Shown here: positions 8,987-16,478 of the stretch, one piece after another | Layout: every line of letters begins with the position of its first letter | Position numbering within the stretch: position 1 is the stretch's first letter | Made by a program: the position numbers and the translations under genes | The notes under the pieces: model-generated | What the model was told of the DNA's origin: nothing | The model's database searches: none | The model's input: the letters and a program-made list of their open reading frames with translations, nothing else | Assembly: GCF_003028415.1 (NCBI RefSeq) | Contig: NZ_PYSV01000005.1 | Span: 1 to 64,000 of the forward strand | Length of the DNA stretch: 64,000 bases | Origin: Deinococcus arcticus | GTDB taxonomy: Bacteria; Deinococcota; Deinococci; Deinococcales; Deinococcaceae | Reading direction: 5' to 3'

Positions 8987-9616
8987 ATGACACAGGTGGT
9001 GCCGGCTTCCCCCTCTTCCGCCCACTACGGGGCGTCCAGCCTGTCCGACGCCTGCCCGGCCCTCCTGCACAACGATGAACACCTGTACCGCCTGGGCCAG
9101 TCCCTGACGGTGCTGCACGCCCACAAGGGCACGGGCGCGCGCCTGCGCATCCTGATTCTGAAAGATGATCCGGTCAATCCCATGGTGCTGCAGGGCGACC
9201 GCCTGCTGCGCCCCAGCGCCACGCTGGGCCTGAAGGCCGAGCTGCGCCACCAGCAGCACCTGCAGGCCCGCTGCGCTGCCCCCCTGGGGGCGGACCCCAC
9301 CCCGGTGGACCTGCTGGTGCGCGACAATCAGGTGCTGGAACTGCAGCTGGACTCGCTGGGCGACCCCCCCCGCATCAGCAGCGCCACGCTGGCTCTGGCC
9401 GCCGCCATTGACAGCGCTGCGCGTGCGCCGGCCCCCCGGGCGGCCTCCGGGCTGGGCCGCCTGTTCCGGCGCAGTCAGGACGAAGCGCCGCTGCACACCG
9501 ACCAGGGCGCCGTGACCCGCACCATTCAGGAACTGCGCGCGGCCGTGCAGCAGTTGCTGGTCACGCCGTTCGCCACCCTGACGCTGGAGTGGGACGACGT
9601 TCCGGACATGACCTGA
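8987..9616 (+). CDS. Hypothetical protein, 209 aa
   Basis: I do not recognise a family. The protein is soluble, with no signal peptide or membrane helix. Residues 1-125 look like a folded domain (HLYRLGQSLTVLHAHKG, LRILILKDDPVNPMVLQGDRLL), followed by an Ala/Arg-rich linker (about 140-165) and a short C-terminal helix ending in an acidic WDDVPDMT. A TANNNT box directly before the ATG supports it as a real, leaderless gene. It follows the EAL gene by 36 bp in the same direction, but having its own -10 box argues against simple co-transcription. Confidence 0.75.
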   Translation: MTQVVPASPSSAHYGASSLSDACPALLHNDEHLYRLGQSLTVLHAHKGTGARLRILILKDDPVNPMVLQGDRLLRPSATLGLKAELRHQQHLQARCAAPLGADPTPVDLLVRDNQVLELQLDSLGDPPRISSATLALAAAIDSAARAPAPRAASGLGRLFRRSQDEAPLHTDQGAVTRTIQELRAAVQQLLVTPFATLTLEWDDVPDMT

Positions 9617-9798
9617 GCGGCAGCCGGGGAATCCTGGTCCGGGGTCTGATACGGGACGCCTCTGATGCCAAAGCCTCCTGGGAAAAGCGCAGGAGTGCTG
9701 TTTCATCGCCGGAGTCCCGACTTTTCTTGCGTTCGCTCTGCGAGGCAACTCTGCGAGTCTGCTCACTCCTCGCCTTCGGCTCACCTGAGTTTCGTGTA

Positions 9799-9935
9799 AT
9801 ACGGGTTCCGAAAAGTTCCGCAACGTGTTACGGAACTTTTGCGACCAGAGGGAGCAGGAAAGAAGGCGGATTTCCGGGAATTGAAGGAACATCCGGCTCT
9901 TTCCCGGATGTGACGGAAATGGACGGCAGTCCGTA
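9799..9935 (+). repeat. R1 intergenic repeat, copy 1
   Basis: Begins ATACGGGTTCCG and ends with a related inverted sequence (ACGGCAGTCCGTAT). Inside, 9811-9840 is a near-perfect palindrome with arms AAAAGTTCCG / CGGAACTTTT. The sequence after the palindrome (CCAGAGGGAGCAGG onward) matches copy 2 at 20.3 kb almost base for base. The terminal inverted repeats, small size and absence of coding make it look like a MITE or structured intergenic repeat. Confidence 0.75.
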
Positions 9936-10017
9936 TAATGTCCCTCTCCGGAACATCCGTTCCTGTTCCTGCCGTGCTCCGCAGCTCCGCAAGGCCCCCG
10001 GTTGGCACCATTGCGTC

Positions 10018-10100
10018 ATACGGCTTGCGGAAAGTTCCGTAACGCCTTACGGCATTGTCCGGACCGGAGGGAACGAGGAAAAGAGGATTCAAACCGAACA
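10018..10100 (+). repeat. R1 intergenic repeat, degenerate copy 3
   Basis: Starts ATACGGCTTGCG, then AAAGTTCCGTAACGCCTTACGG, and continues GGACCGGAGGGAACGAGG, matching copies 1 and 2 with many substitutions. A 6-bp stem (CCGTAA/TTACGG) is retained. No right terminal inverted repeat was found. Confidence 0.5.
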
Positions 10101-10184
10101 GCCTGCGGCCGCGGCCCAGCACTGTTGACCGGCGGCAGGCGAGACCGGCCCGCTGTGCCCGGCCGCCGCTGTCAGAATGGGGGC

Positions 10185-10214
10185 ATGACTGCTGGGAACT
10201 GGTGGACCGCTTGA
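10185..10214 (+). CDS. Possible 9-codon leader ORF (MTAGNWWTA)
   Basis: An ATG lies 6 bases after CAGAAT, a plausible -10 at leaderless spacing. It opens a 9-codon frame whose TGA overlaps the TTG proposed as the start of the sugar kinase (TTGA). It may couple kinase translation by termination-reinitiation. Alternatively it marks a frameshift in the true kinase 5' end. Confidence 0.35.
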   Translation: MTAGNWWTA

Positions 10215-11086
10215 CCCTGACCCTGGGCCTGGACGCTGGGGGCAGCGCCACCAAATGGGCGCTGTGCCGCGCGGGCGTGCCTGTGGCGGCCGGGCAGGCG
10301 CCGCCGCTGACGGCTGGCCTGCTGCGCACCCCCCAGGGCCCGGCCAGCCTGGAAGCCCTGTGTGCGGCGCTGCCGGGGCAGCCGGCGGCCGTCCACGCGG
10401 GGCTGCCCGGCCTGGGCAGCGGCACGCCCGCCGCCGAGGCGGTGGCCGACACCCTGGCGCACGCCCTGGGTGTCAGCCGCCGCGCCCTGAGTGTGGAAAG
10501 CGACCTGGATCTGGCCTACCGCGCCCACCTCGCGCCCGGCGCGGGCGTGCTGCTGTACGCCGGCACCGGCAGCGTGGCCTACCACGTCACCCGGGGCGGT
10601 GAGGTGCTGCGCGCGGGGGGACGGGGCTTTTTAATTGGCGATGACGGCGCGGGCTTCAGCCTGGGGCGCGCGGCGCTGCGGGCGGTCACCGATCAGCTGG
10701 ACGCCGGGGAGCTGCCCGGCGGCCCCCTGGCCCAGGAAGTCGCGGCCGTGGCTGGCGGCCTGGACTGGGACACGCTGCGGGCCTTTGCCTACGCGGGCCC
10801 GGGCGCGGGCGCTGTGGCCCGGCTGGCCCCCGCCGTGGGCCGCGCCGCCGACGCCGGTGACCCGGTGGCCACCGCCCTGCTGTACGAGGCGGCCCAGGCC
10901 CTGGCCACCCTGGCGCGGCGGGTGCAGGCCCGCACCGGCCCCCTGCCCGTCACGGCCACGGGCGGCGCGCTGCGCATTTCGCCGCTGTTCACGGCCGCCC
11001 TGGGGCGCGCGCTGCCCGGGGTTTCGGTGCAGCAGCGCGACCACGCTCAGGCAGCGGCGCGCTACGCCGAGCGGCACCTGGGCTGA
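10211..11086 (+). CDS. BadF/BadG-type sugar kinase, probable N-acetylglucosamine kinase
   Basis: An ASKHA-fold kinase of 291 aa. Phosphate 1 motif LGLDAGGSATKWAL is at the N-terminus, the phosphate 2 region is GAGVLLYAGTGSVAYHV, and GRGFLIGDDGAGFSLGRAAL is the conserved glycine-rich segment of the GlcNAc kinase branch. No good ATG exists in frame. TTG at 10211 gives the expected MTLTLGLDAGG and overlaps the stop of a 9-codon ORF; GTG at 10202 is the alternative. Substrate assignment is by family only; phosphorylation of GlcNAc would fit the muropeptide salvage genes at 36-40 kb, which yield GlcNAc-6-P. Confidence 0.8.
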   Translation: MTLTLGLDAGGSATKWALCRAGVPVAAGQAPPLTAGLLRTPQGPASLEALCAALPGQPAAVHAGLPGLGSGTPAAEAVADTLAHALGVSRRALSVESDLDLAYRAHLAPGAGVLLYAGTGSVAYHVTRGGEVLRAGGRGFLIGDDGAGFSLGRAALRAVTDQLDAGELPGGPLAQEVAAVAGGLDWDTLRAFAYAGPGAGAVARLAPAVGRAADAGDPVATALLYEAAQALATLARRVQARTGPLPVTATGGALRISPLFTAALGRALPGVSVQQRDHAQAAARYAERHLG

Positions 11087-11110
11087 GGAAGGGGAGATGA
11101 GCAGGGAAGA

Positions 11111-11137
11111 GGGGCCGGAGCTCCTTGCCCCGGCCCC
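11111..11137. terminator. Hairpin between convergent genes
   Basis: GGGGCCGG (11111-11118) and CCGGCCCC (11130-11137) form an 8-bp all-GC stem with an 11-base loop between the convergent kinase and HD-GYP stops. No T-tract, so likely a weak or bidirectional terminator. Confidence 0.55.
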
Positions 11138-11138
11138 T

Positions 11139-12275
11139 TCAGTTCAGCAGCGCCCGCCCCGCGTCCTCTGGGCCCGCACCCTCGGCGGCCTGGATCACCA
11201 CCTCCACCAGTTCAGGGTCAAACTGCTGCCCGGCCTGGGCCCGCAGCTCGGCCACGGCGGCCTCGTGGGTCCAGGCGCGCTTGTAGGGCCGCTCACTGGT
11301 CAGGGCGTCATACACGTCGCACAGGGCGAACAGCCGCCCCTCCACGCTGATCCTCTCAGCCTGCTTCCCCGCCGGGTAGCCGCGCCCGCTCCAGTGCTCG
11401 TGGTGGTCCTGAATGACGTTCAGGGCCACTGGAGGCAAAAAGGCCAGGGCGCGGGCAAAGCGCTCGCCGGCTTCCACATGCGAGCGCATGGTGGCCCACT
11501 CCTCATCGGTCAGTCGCCCGGGTTTGAGCAGCACCGCGTCGGGAATGGCAATCTTGCCAATGTCGTGCAGGTAGGCGCCCCAGCGCAGCGCCTCCAGGTG
11601 GTCGCCTGCCCAGCCCAGGCTCTGGGCGGCGCGCAGGGCCAGCCGGGTCACGCGGTCGGTGTGGCCGTGGGTTTCGCCGTCGCGCGCTTCGAGCATCAGG
11701 CCCAGGGCGCGCAGGGCCGCCTCGCGGGTCTGCCGGGCGTCCTCCTCGGCAGCCAGTCGCCCGGACAGCGCCGCCACCGTGCCCGACACCAGGGTGAACA
11801 GCGCCACCTCGGCCGGCTGCCAGCAGTGTGGGCTGAGGGTGTGCATCAGGAACGCGCCCAGCAGCCGGCCATCGCTGGCCCGCACCGGGGCCGCCGCCAC
11901 ACTGGCCACGCCGAGTTCGGGAAAGCCGGCGGTTACGGCGCTGGCCCGCGTGTCGTCCACGAACAGGGGCGCCCCGGCGCGCAGCGCCTGCAGCAGGGGC
12001 GTGTCCACCGGCAGGCCGTGGGCGGCAATGGCCTCCATACCGGCCGTGGCAGGCATCTCGCCCGTGGCGGCGCGCACCCGGTACGCCAGATCCAGGCTTT
12101 CCAGCTGAAAGTACGCCGAGCCCACAGCGGCCGTGTCGCTGACCAGTTTTTCCAGGGTGGGGGTCACGCCGGCCGCCAGGGTGCGCGCTGCCAGCACCAG
12201 CCCGGTCAGGTGAAGCATCTCTTGGGCGGCGCGTTCGCCCGCCGGGGTGTGGTCATAAGCGGCCGGGCCCGTCAT
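11139..12275 (-). CDS. GAF / HD-GYP cyclic-di-GMP phosphodiesterase
   Basis: 378 aa. The N-terminal half is GAF-like (VASVAAAPVRASDGRLLGAF). The C-terminal half is an HD-GYP domain with HTDRVTRLA, AYLHDIGKIAIPD (about 233) and the signature HHEHWSGRGYP (about 290), so the metal site is complete and hydrolysis of c-di-GMP to GMP is expected. No membrane segments or receiver domain, so input is probably a small ligand through GAF. It starts 16 bp after the SorC-family regulator on the same strand and is probably co-transcribed with it. Confidence 0.9.
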   Translation of the reverse strand: MTGPAAYDHTPAGERAAQEMLHLTGLVLAARTLAAGVTPTLEKLVSDTAAVGSAYFQLESLDLAYRVRAATGEMPATAGMEAIAAHGLPVDTPLLQALRAGAPLFVDDTRASAVTAGFPELGVASVAAAPVRASDGRLLGAFLMHTLSPHCWQPAEVALFTLVSGTVAALSGRLAAEEDARQTREAALRALGLMLEARDGETHGHTDRVTRLALRAAQSLGWAGDHLEALRWGAYLHDIGKIAIPDAVLLKPGRLTDEEWATMRSHVEAGERFARALAFLPPVALNVIQDHHEHWSGRGYPAGKQAERISVEGRLFALCDVYDALTSERPYKRAWTHEAAVAELRAQAGQQFDPELVEVVIQAAEGAGPEDAGRALLN

Positions 12276-12291
12276 GGACAGCAGTTTAGAT

Positions 12292-13272
12292 TCAGCGTTC
12301 TTTCAGAACTCCTTCACCTGGGGCCTGCAGCAGGGCCTGCGCCGTGCGGTCATCCACGATCAGGGTGCGCAGCAGCCCGCCCGCCAGCGCCGCGCGCAGC
12401 GCCGCCACCTTGCCCAGCCCGCTGACCACGCACAGGCTCTGGGGCGCGCGCCGGATCAGGGTCAGGGCGGGGCCGCTGCTGCGCGCATTGATGGGCAGGC
12501 CAGCCGAGGTGCCGTCGGCCCGGAAGAACACGGTGGCAATGTCGCCTGCCACTCCCTGGGCCTGCAGTTCGTGGCGGTCGGCGGCCGTCAGCGCGCCGGC
12601 AGCGTACACGTGGCTGGGCACCTGGGCCGCTGGCGAGCCCACCGAGTACAGCAGCACGTCGGCGCGGGCCTGAAGTGCCAGCACATGCTGCACGCTGCGT
12701 TCGCGCCACATGGCCGCGCGGGTGGTGGGGTCGTCGAAGAAGGTGGGCACGGGAAACAACCACGCACGCGCTCCAAACGCCCGGGCAAAGCGGGTCATGG
12801 TGTCGGTCACCAGGCCATCGTGAAAATCCAGGGCGCTGGCGCTGCCGTTGAGCTGCACAATCTGCAGTTCGGGCACCGGGCGTGGGGTCAGGGCGCGCGA
12901 CACGGCGCCCACAGTGGTGCCCCAGGCCAGCCCCAGCACCTGCCCCGGGCGCAGGGTCTCTTCCAGTCGCCGCGCGGCGGCCACTGCCACCCGCTCCAGC
13001 CACGCGGTTTCGGGGCTCTGCGGCGGCACCGGCACCACCTGCGGGGTCAGGAAGGGGTAGCGTGCGCGCAGCTGCGCCTCCAGGGCCTGCGGCGCGCCCT
13101 GTGGGTCGTGAATACGGATCTCCACCAGCCCGCTGCGCCGCGCGTGCGACAGCAGCCGGCTGACCTTGGGGCGTGAAAGCCCCAGCTCACGGGCGATGGC
13201 CCCGGTGGTCAGGCCCTGGTGGTAGTACAGCCGCGCCACGCGCACCGCCTGAACCTCCAGCGCATCGGTCAT
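12292..13272 (-). CDS. SorC/DeoR-type sugar-binding transcriptional regulator
   Basis: A 326-aa regulator with an N-terminal helix-turn-helix ([21 protein letters not shown], about 22-42) and a C-terminal sugar-phosphate-binding domain of the SorC type ([32 protein letters not shown]). The chosen ATG at 13272 lies 7 bases after TATGCT, a leaderless arrangement; an ATG four codons upstream falls inside that box and was rejected. It diverges from glpK-glpD with a palindromic operator between, so it probably controls glycerol use in response to a phosphorylated intermediate. That role is inferred from position. Confidence 0.88.
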   Translation of the reverse strand: MTDALEVQAVRVARLYYHQGLTTGAIARELGLSRPKVSRLLSHARRSGLVEIRIHDPQGAPQALEAQLRARYPFLTPQVVPVPPQSPETAWLERVAVAAARRLEETLRPGQVLGLAWGTTVGAVSRALTPRPVPELQIVQLNGSASALDFHDGLVTDTMTRFARAFGARAWLFPVPTFFDDPTTRAAMWRERSVQHVLALQARADVLLYSVGSPAAQVPSHVYAAGALTAADRHELQAQGVAGDIATVFFRADGTSAGLPINARSSGPALTLIRRAPQSLCVVSGLGKVAALRAALAGGLLRTLIVDDRTAQALLQAPGEGVLKER

Positions 13273-13279
13273 GCCCGGC

Positions 13280-13285
13280 AGCATA
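13280..13285 (-). promoter_or_regulatory. -10 box TATGCT of the SorC-family gene
   Basis: Minus-strand TATGCT ends 7 bases before the ATG, matching the Deinococcus TANNNT leaderless pattern. Confidence 0.6.
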
Positions 13286-13301
13286 CGGCAGCGGACCTCA
13301 G

Positions 13302-13319
13302 GGTGAACAGATGTTCACC
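13302..13319. promoter_or_regulatory. Palindromic operator GGTGAACA-GA-TGTTCACC
   Basis: Perfect 8-bp arms around a 2-bp centre, sitting between the divergent promoters: 4 bp upstream of the glpK -35 and about 17 bp upstream of the regulator -10. Additional TGTTC half-sites occur at 13333 and 13370. Best candidate binding site for the adjacent SorC-family protein. Confidence 0.7.
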
Positions 13320-13323
13320 AGCA

Positions 13324-13352
13324 TTGACATTCTGTTCAGCCGGTGGTGTGAT
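13324..13352 (+). promoter_or_regulatory. glpK promoter
   Basis: TTGACA (13324-13329) and TGTGAT (13347-13352) with a 17-bp spacer, 46 bases upstream of the glpK ATG. The -35 is a perfect consensus. Confidence 0.7.
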
Positions 13353-13398
13353 CGGGCTCTGTTCGCCTGTTGTCTCTCAGTGCTGTCACAGGAGCCGC

Positions 13399-14901
13399 AT
13401 GACCCAGTTCATTCTTGCCCTCGACCAGGGCACGACCAGCAGCCGCGCCATCGTCTTTGACCACCAGGGCCAGATTCGCCACCTGGCCCAGAAGGAATTC
13501 ACCCAGCACTTTCCCCGCCCCGGCTGGGTGGAGCACGACCCGCGCGAGATCTGGAGCACGCAGCTGGGCGTGGTGCAAGAAGCCCTGGCGGGCGCCGGGC
13601 TGCGCGCAGGCGACCTGGCCGCCATTGGCATCACCAACCAGCGCGAGACGGTGATCGTGTGGGACCGCGCCAGCGGCGAGCCCATCTATCCGGCCATCGT
13701 GTGGCAGGACCGCCGCACCGCCGCCGAATGCGAGGCCCTGCGCGCCGCTGGGCACGAGGACCTGATCCGCGAGAAGACGGGGCTGCTGCTGGACCCCTAT
13801 TTCAGCGGCACCAAGCTGGCCTGGATTCTGGACCATGTGCCCGGCGCCCGCGTGCGGGCCGAGCGCGGCGAGCTGGCCTGCGGCACCGTGGACAGCTGGC
13901 TGCTGTACCACCTGACGGGCGGCGAATGCCACCTGACCGATGTCTCCAACGCCAGCCGCACCCTGCTGCTGAACATCCACACGGGCGAGTGGGACGACGA
14001 ACTGCTGGCCCTGCTGCGCATTCCGCGCGCGCTGTTGCCCGGGGTGCGGCCCAGCAGCGAGGTCTACGGCGAGACGGCGCCGGGCCTGCTGGGCGCGCGG
14101 GTGAAGATTGCGGGCATGGCCGGCGACCAGCAGGCGGCCACCTTCGGGCAGGTGTGCCTGCGGCCCGGCATGGCCAAAAACACCTACGGCACCGGCTGTT
14201 TCATGCTCATGAACACGGGCCCGGGAGCGGTGCGCAGCCCCAGCCGCCTGCTGACCACCGTGGCCTGGGACCGGGGGCAGGGGCGCACCTACGCCCTGGA
14301 GGGGTCGGTGTTCGTGGCCGGCGCGGTGGTGCAGTGGCTGCGCGACGGCCTGGGCCTGATCCGCGACGCCGCCGAGATTGAAGCCCTGGCCACCGGGGTG
14401 CCGGACAGCGGCGGGGTGTATCTGGTGCCCGCCTTTGTGGGCCTGGGCGCCCCGTACTGGGATCCCTACGCGCGCGGCACGGTGGTGGGCCTCACACGCG
14501 GCACCACCCGCGCGCACCTGGCCCGCGCGGCGCTGGACAGTGTGGCGTTTCAGGCGGCCGACCTGCTGGGCGCCATGGTGCAGGACAGCGGCGTGACCCT
14601 GTCCGAATTGCGGGTGGACGGCGGGGCCAGCCGCAACAATCTGCTGATGCAGGCGCAGGCTGATCTGCTGGGCGTGACGGTCACGCGCCCCAGGGTGACC
14701 GAAACCACGGCGCTGGGCGCCGCCTTTCTGGCCGGGCTGGCGGTGGGCTACTGGCAGAGTGAAGCCGAACTGGAAGCCCTGTGGCAGGTGGACCGCTCCT
14801 TCGAGCCGGCCCTGGGCGCCGACGAGCGAGAGCGCCGCGTGCGTCAGTGGCGCCGCGCGGTGGAACGTAGCCGCGCCTGGGCCCAGGAGGACGAGGCATG
14901 A
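13399..14901 (+). CDS. glpK: Glycerol kinase
   Basis: Phosphorylates glycerol to sn-glycerol-3-phosphate using ATP. 500 aa, the normal length. N-terminal [16 protein letters not shown] is the first phosphate-binding motif; [14 protein letters not shown] and the AIVWQDRRT segment contact substrate; [17 protein letters not shown] is the FGGY signature region and GGASRNN the adenosine motif. The ATG follows AGGAG by 5 bases; an upstream in-frame extension has no support. The gene overlaps glpD by 4 bp (ATGA) and has a clear promoter and operator upstream. Confidence 0.97.
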   Translation: MTQFILALDQGTTSSRAIVFDHQGQIRHLAQKEFTQHFPRPGWVEHDPREIWSTQLGVVQEALAGAGLRAGDLAAIGITNQRETVIVWDRASGEPIYPAIVWQDRRTAAECEALRAAGHEDLIREKTGLLLDPYFSGTKLAWILDHVPGARVRAERGELACGTVDSWLLYHLTGGECHLTDVSNASRTLLLNIHTGEWDDELLALLRIPRALLPGVRPSSEVYGETAPGLLGARVKIAGMAGDQQAATFGQVCLRPGMAKNTYGTGCFMLMNTGPGAVRSPSRLLTTVAWDRGQGRTYALEGSVFVAGAVVQWLRDGLGLIRDAAEIEALATGVPDSGGVYLVPAFVGLGAPYWDPYARGTVVGLTRGTTRAHLARAALDSVAFQAADLLGAMVQDSGVTLSELRVDGGASRNNLLMQAQADLLGVTVTRPRVTETTALGAAFLAGLAVGYWQSEAELEALWQVDRSFEPALGADERERRVRQWRRAVERSRAWAQEDEA

Positions 14902-16478
14902 CGGACGTGGTGACGGGCGCGGGCGCCCGCCGGGTGAACCTGCATGCGGCGCTGAATGAAGGCGTGTGGGACCTGCTGGTGATCGGGGGCGGCGCCTCGG
15001 GGCTGGGCACGGCGCTGGACGCCGCCACGCGCGGCTACCGGGTACTGCTGCTCGAAGCGCGCGACTACGCCCAGGGCACCAGCAGCCGCTCGACCAAGCT
15101 GGTGCACGGGGGCGTGCGCTATCTGGCACAGGGAAACGTGGCCCTGGTGCGCGAGGCGCTGTATGAACGCGGCCTCCTCAAGCGGAACGCGCCCCATCTG
15201 GTGCACGATCTGGGCTTTCTGATCGCCGCCTACCACTGGTGGGCCACGCCCTTTTACGGCATCGGGCTCAAGCTGTACGACCTGCTGGCCGGGCGCCTGA
15301 ACCTGCGCGCCAGCCGCCCGGTGGGGGCCGCCGAGGCCCTGCGCGGCATTCCCACGCTGGTGCGCCCGGGCCTGAAGGGCGGCGTGCTCTACTTCGACGG
15401 GCAATTTGACGACGCCCGGCTGGCCATCACGCTGCTGCGCACCCTGCAGAACTTTGGCGGCGTGGCCCTGAACCACGCCCCCGTGCTGGGGCTGGTGCAG
15501 GAGGGCGGTCAGGTGCGGGGAGCCCGCTTTCGCGACGAGGAAACCGGGCAGACCCATGAAGTGCGCGCCCGCATGGTGGTCAACGCCACCGGGGTCTTCG
15601 TGGACGAGGTGCGGCGCCTGGAGCGCCCCGACGCCCCGGCGCTGCTCTCGCCCAGCCAGGGGGTGCATGTGGTGGTGCCCCGGCGCTTTCTGCCCGGCGG
15701 GCACGCCCTGATGGTGCCCCGCACCGATGATGGCCGGGTGCTGTTCGCCGTGCCCTGGCACGACCGCGTGGTGATCGGCACCACCGACACGCCGGTGCCC
15801 GGGGTGGGCGCCGAGCCGCGCGCCCTGCCCCAGGAAGTGGACTTTATTCTGGAGACCGCCGCGCGCTACCTCTCGCCCGCGCCCGGGCGCGACGACGTGC
15901 TGAGCGTATTTGCTGGCCTGCGCCCGCTGGTGAAAAGTGGCGGGCGCGGCGAGACCAAGAGCCTCTCGCGCGACCATACCCTGCAGCTCAGCGAAGGCGG
16001 GCTGCTGACCCTGACAGGCGGCAAGTGGACCACCTACCGCCACATGGCCGAGGACACCGTGAACCGCGCCGCCGCCCACGCCGGACTGCCCGCGCGCCTG
16101 AGCCTGACCCGGGGCCTGAAGTTGCACGGCGCCTGCGCCGAACCGCGGCCTGCGCCCTGGCAGGTGTACGGCACCGACGCCGCGCGCGTGCAGGCCCTGC
16201 CCGGCGCCGAGGTAAAGCTGCACCCCGATCTGCCGTATGTGGAAGCCCAGGTGCGCTGGGCCGCGCGCATGGAGCAGGCCCGCACCGTGGAGGACGTGCT
16301 TTCGCGCCGGTTGCGCGCCCTGCTGCTGGACGCCCGCGCCAGCCTGGAGGCCGCTCCACGTGTGGCCGAACTGCTGGCCGAGGAACTGGGCCAGGACCAC
16401 GCGTGGCAGGCAGCGCAGGTGGGGACCTACCGCGCGCTGGCCCAGGGTTACCTGCTGCCTAGTCCCTCAGCGAGCTGA
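14898..16478 (+). CDS. glpD: Aerobic glycerol-3-phosphate dehydrogenase
   Basis: A membrane-associated FAD enzyme oxidising glycerol-3-phosphate to dihydroxyacetone phosphate and passing electrons to quinone. 526 aa. The N-terminal FAD motif [29 protein letters not shown] is followed by the family signature [14 protein letters not shown]. The C-terminal [16 protein letters not shown] segment is also typical. Translation is coupled to glpK. Its last 20 bp overlap the 3' end of the convergent PAS-GGDEF-EAL gene. No glpF or glpT is in the window. Confidence 0.96.
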   Translation: MTDVVTGAGARRVNLHAALNEGVWDLLVIGGGASGLGTALDAATRGYRVLLLEARDYAQGTSSRSTKLVHGGVRYLAQGNVALVREALYERGLLKRNAPHLVHDLGFLIAAYHWWATPFYGIGLKLYDLLAGRLNLRASRPVGAAEALRGIPTLVRPGLKGGVLYFDGQFDDARLAITLLRTLQNFGGVALNHAPVLGLVQEGGQVRGARFRDEETGQTHEVRARMVVNATGVFVDEVRRLERPDAPALLSPSQGVHVVVPRRFLPGGHALMVPRTDDGRVLFAVPWHDRVVIGTTDTPVPGVGAEPRALPQEVDFILETAARYLSPAPGRDDVLSVFAGLRPLVKSGGRGETKSLSRDHTLQLSEGGLLTLTGGKWTTYRHMAEDTVNRAAAHAGLPARLSLTRGLKLHGACAEPRPAPWQVYGTDAARVQALPGAEVKLHPDLPYVEAQVRWAARMEQARTVEDVLSRRLRALLLDARASLEAAPRVAELLAEELGQDHAWQAAQVGTYRALAQGYLLPSPSAS

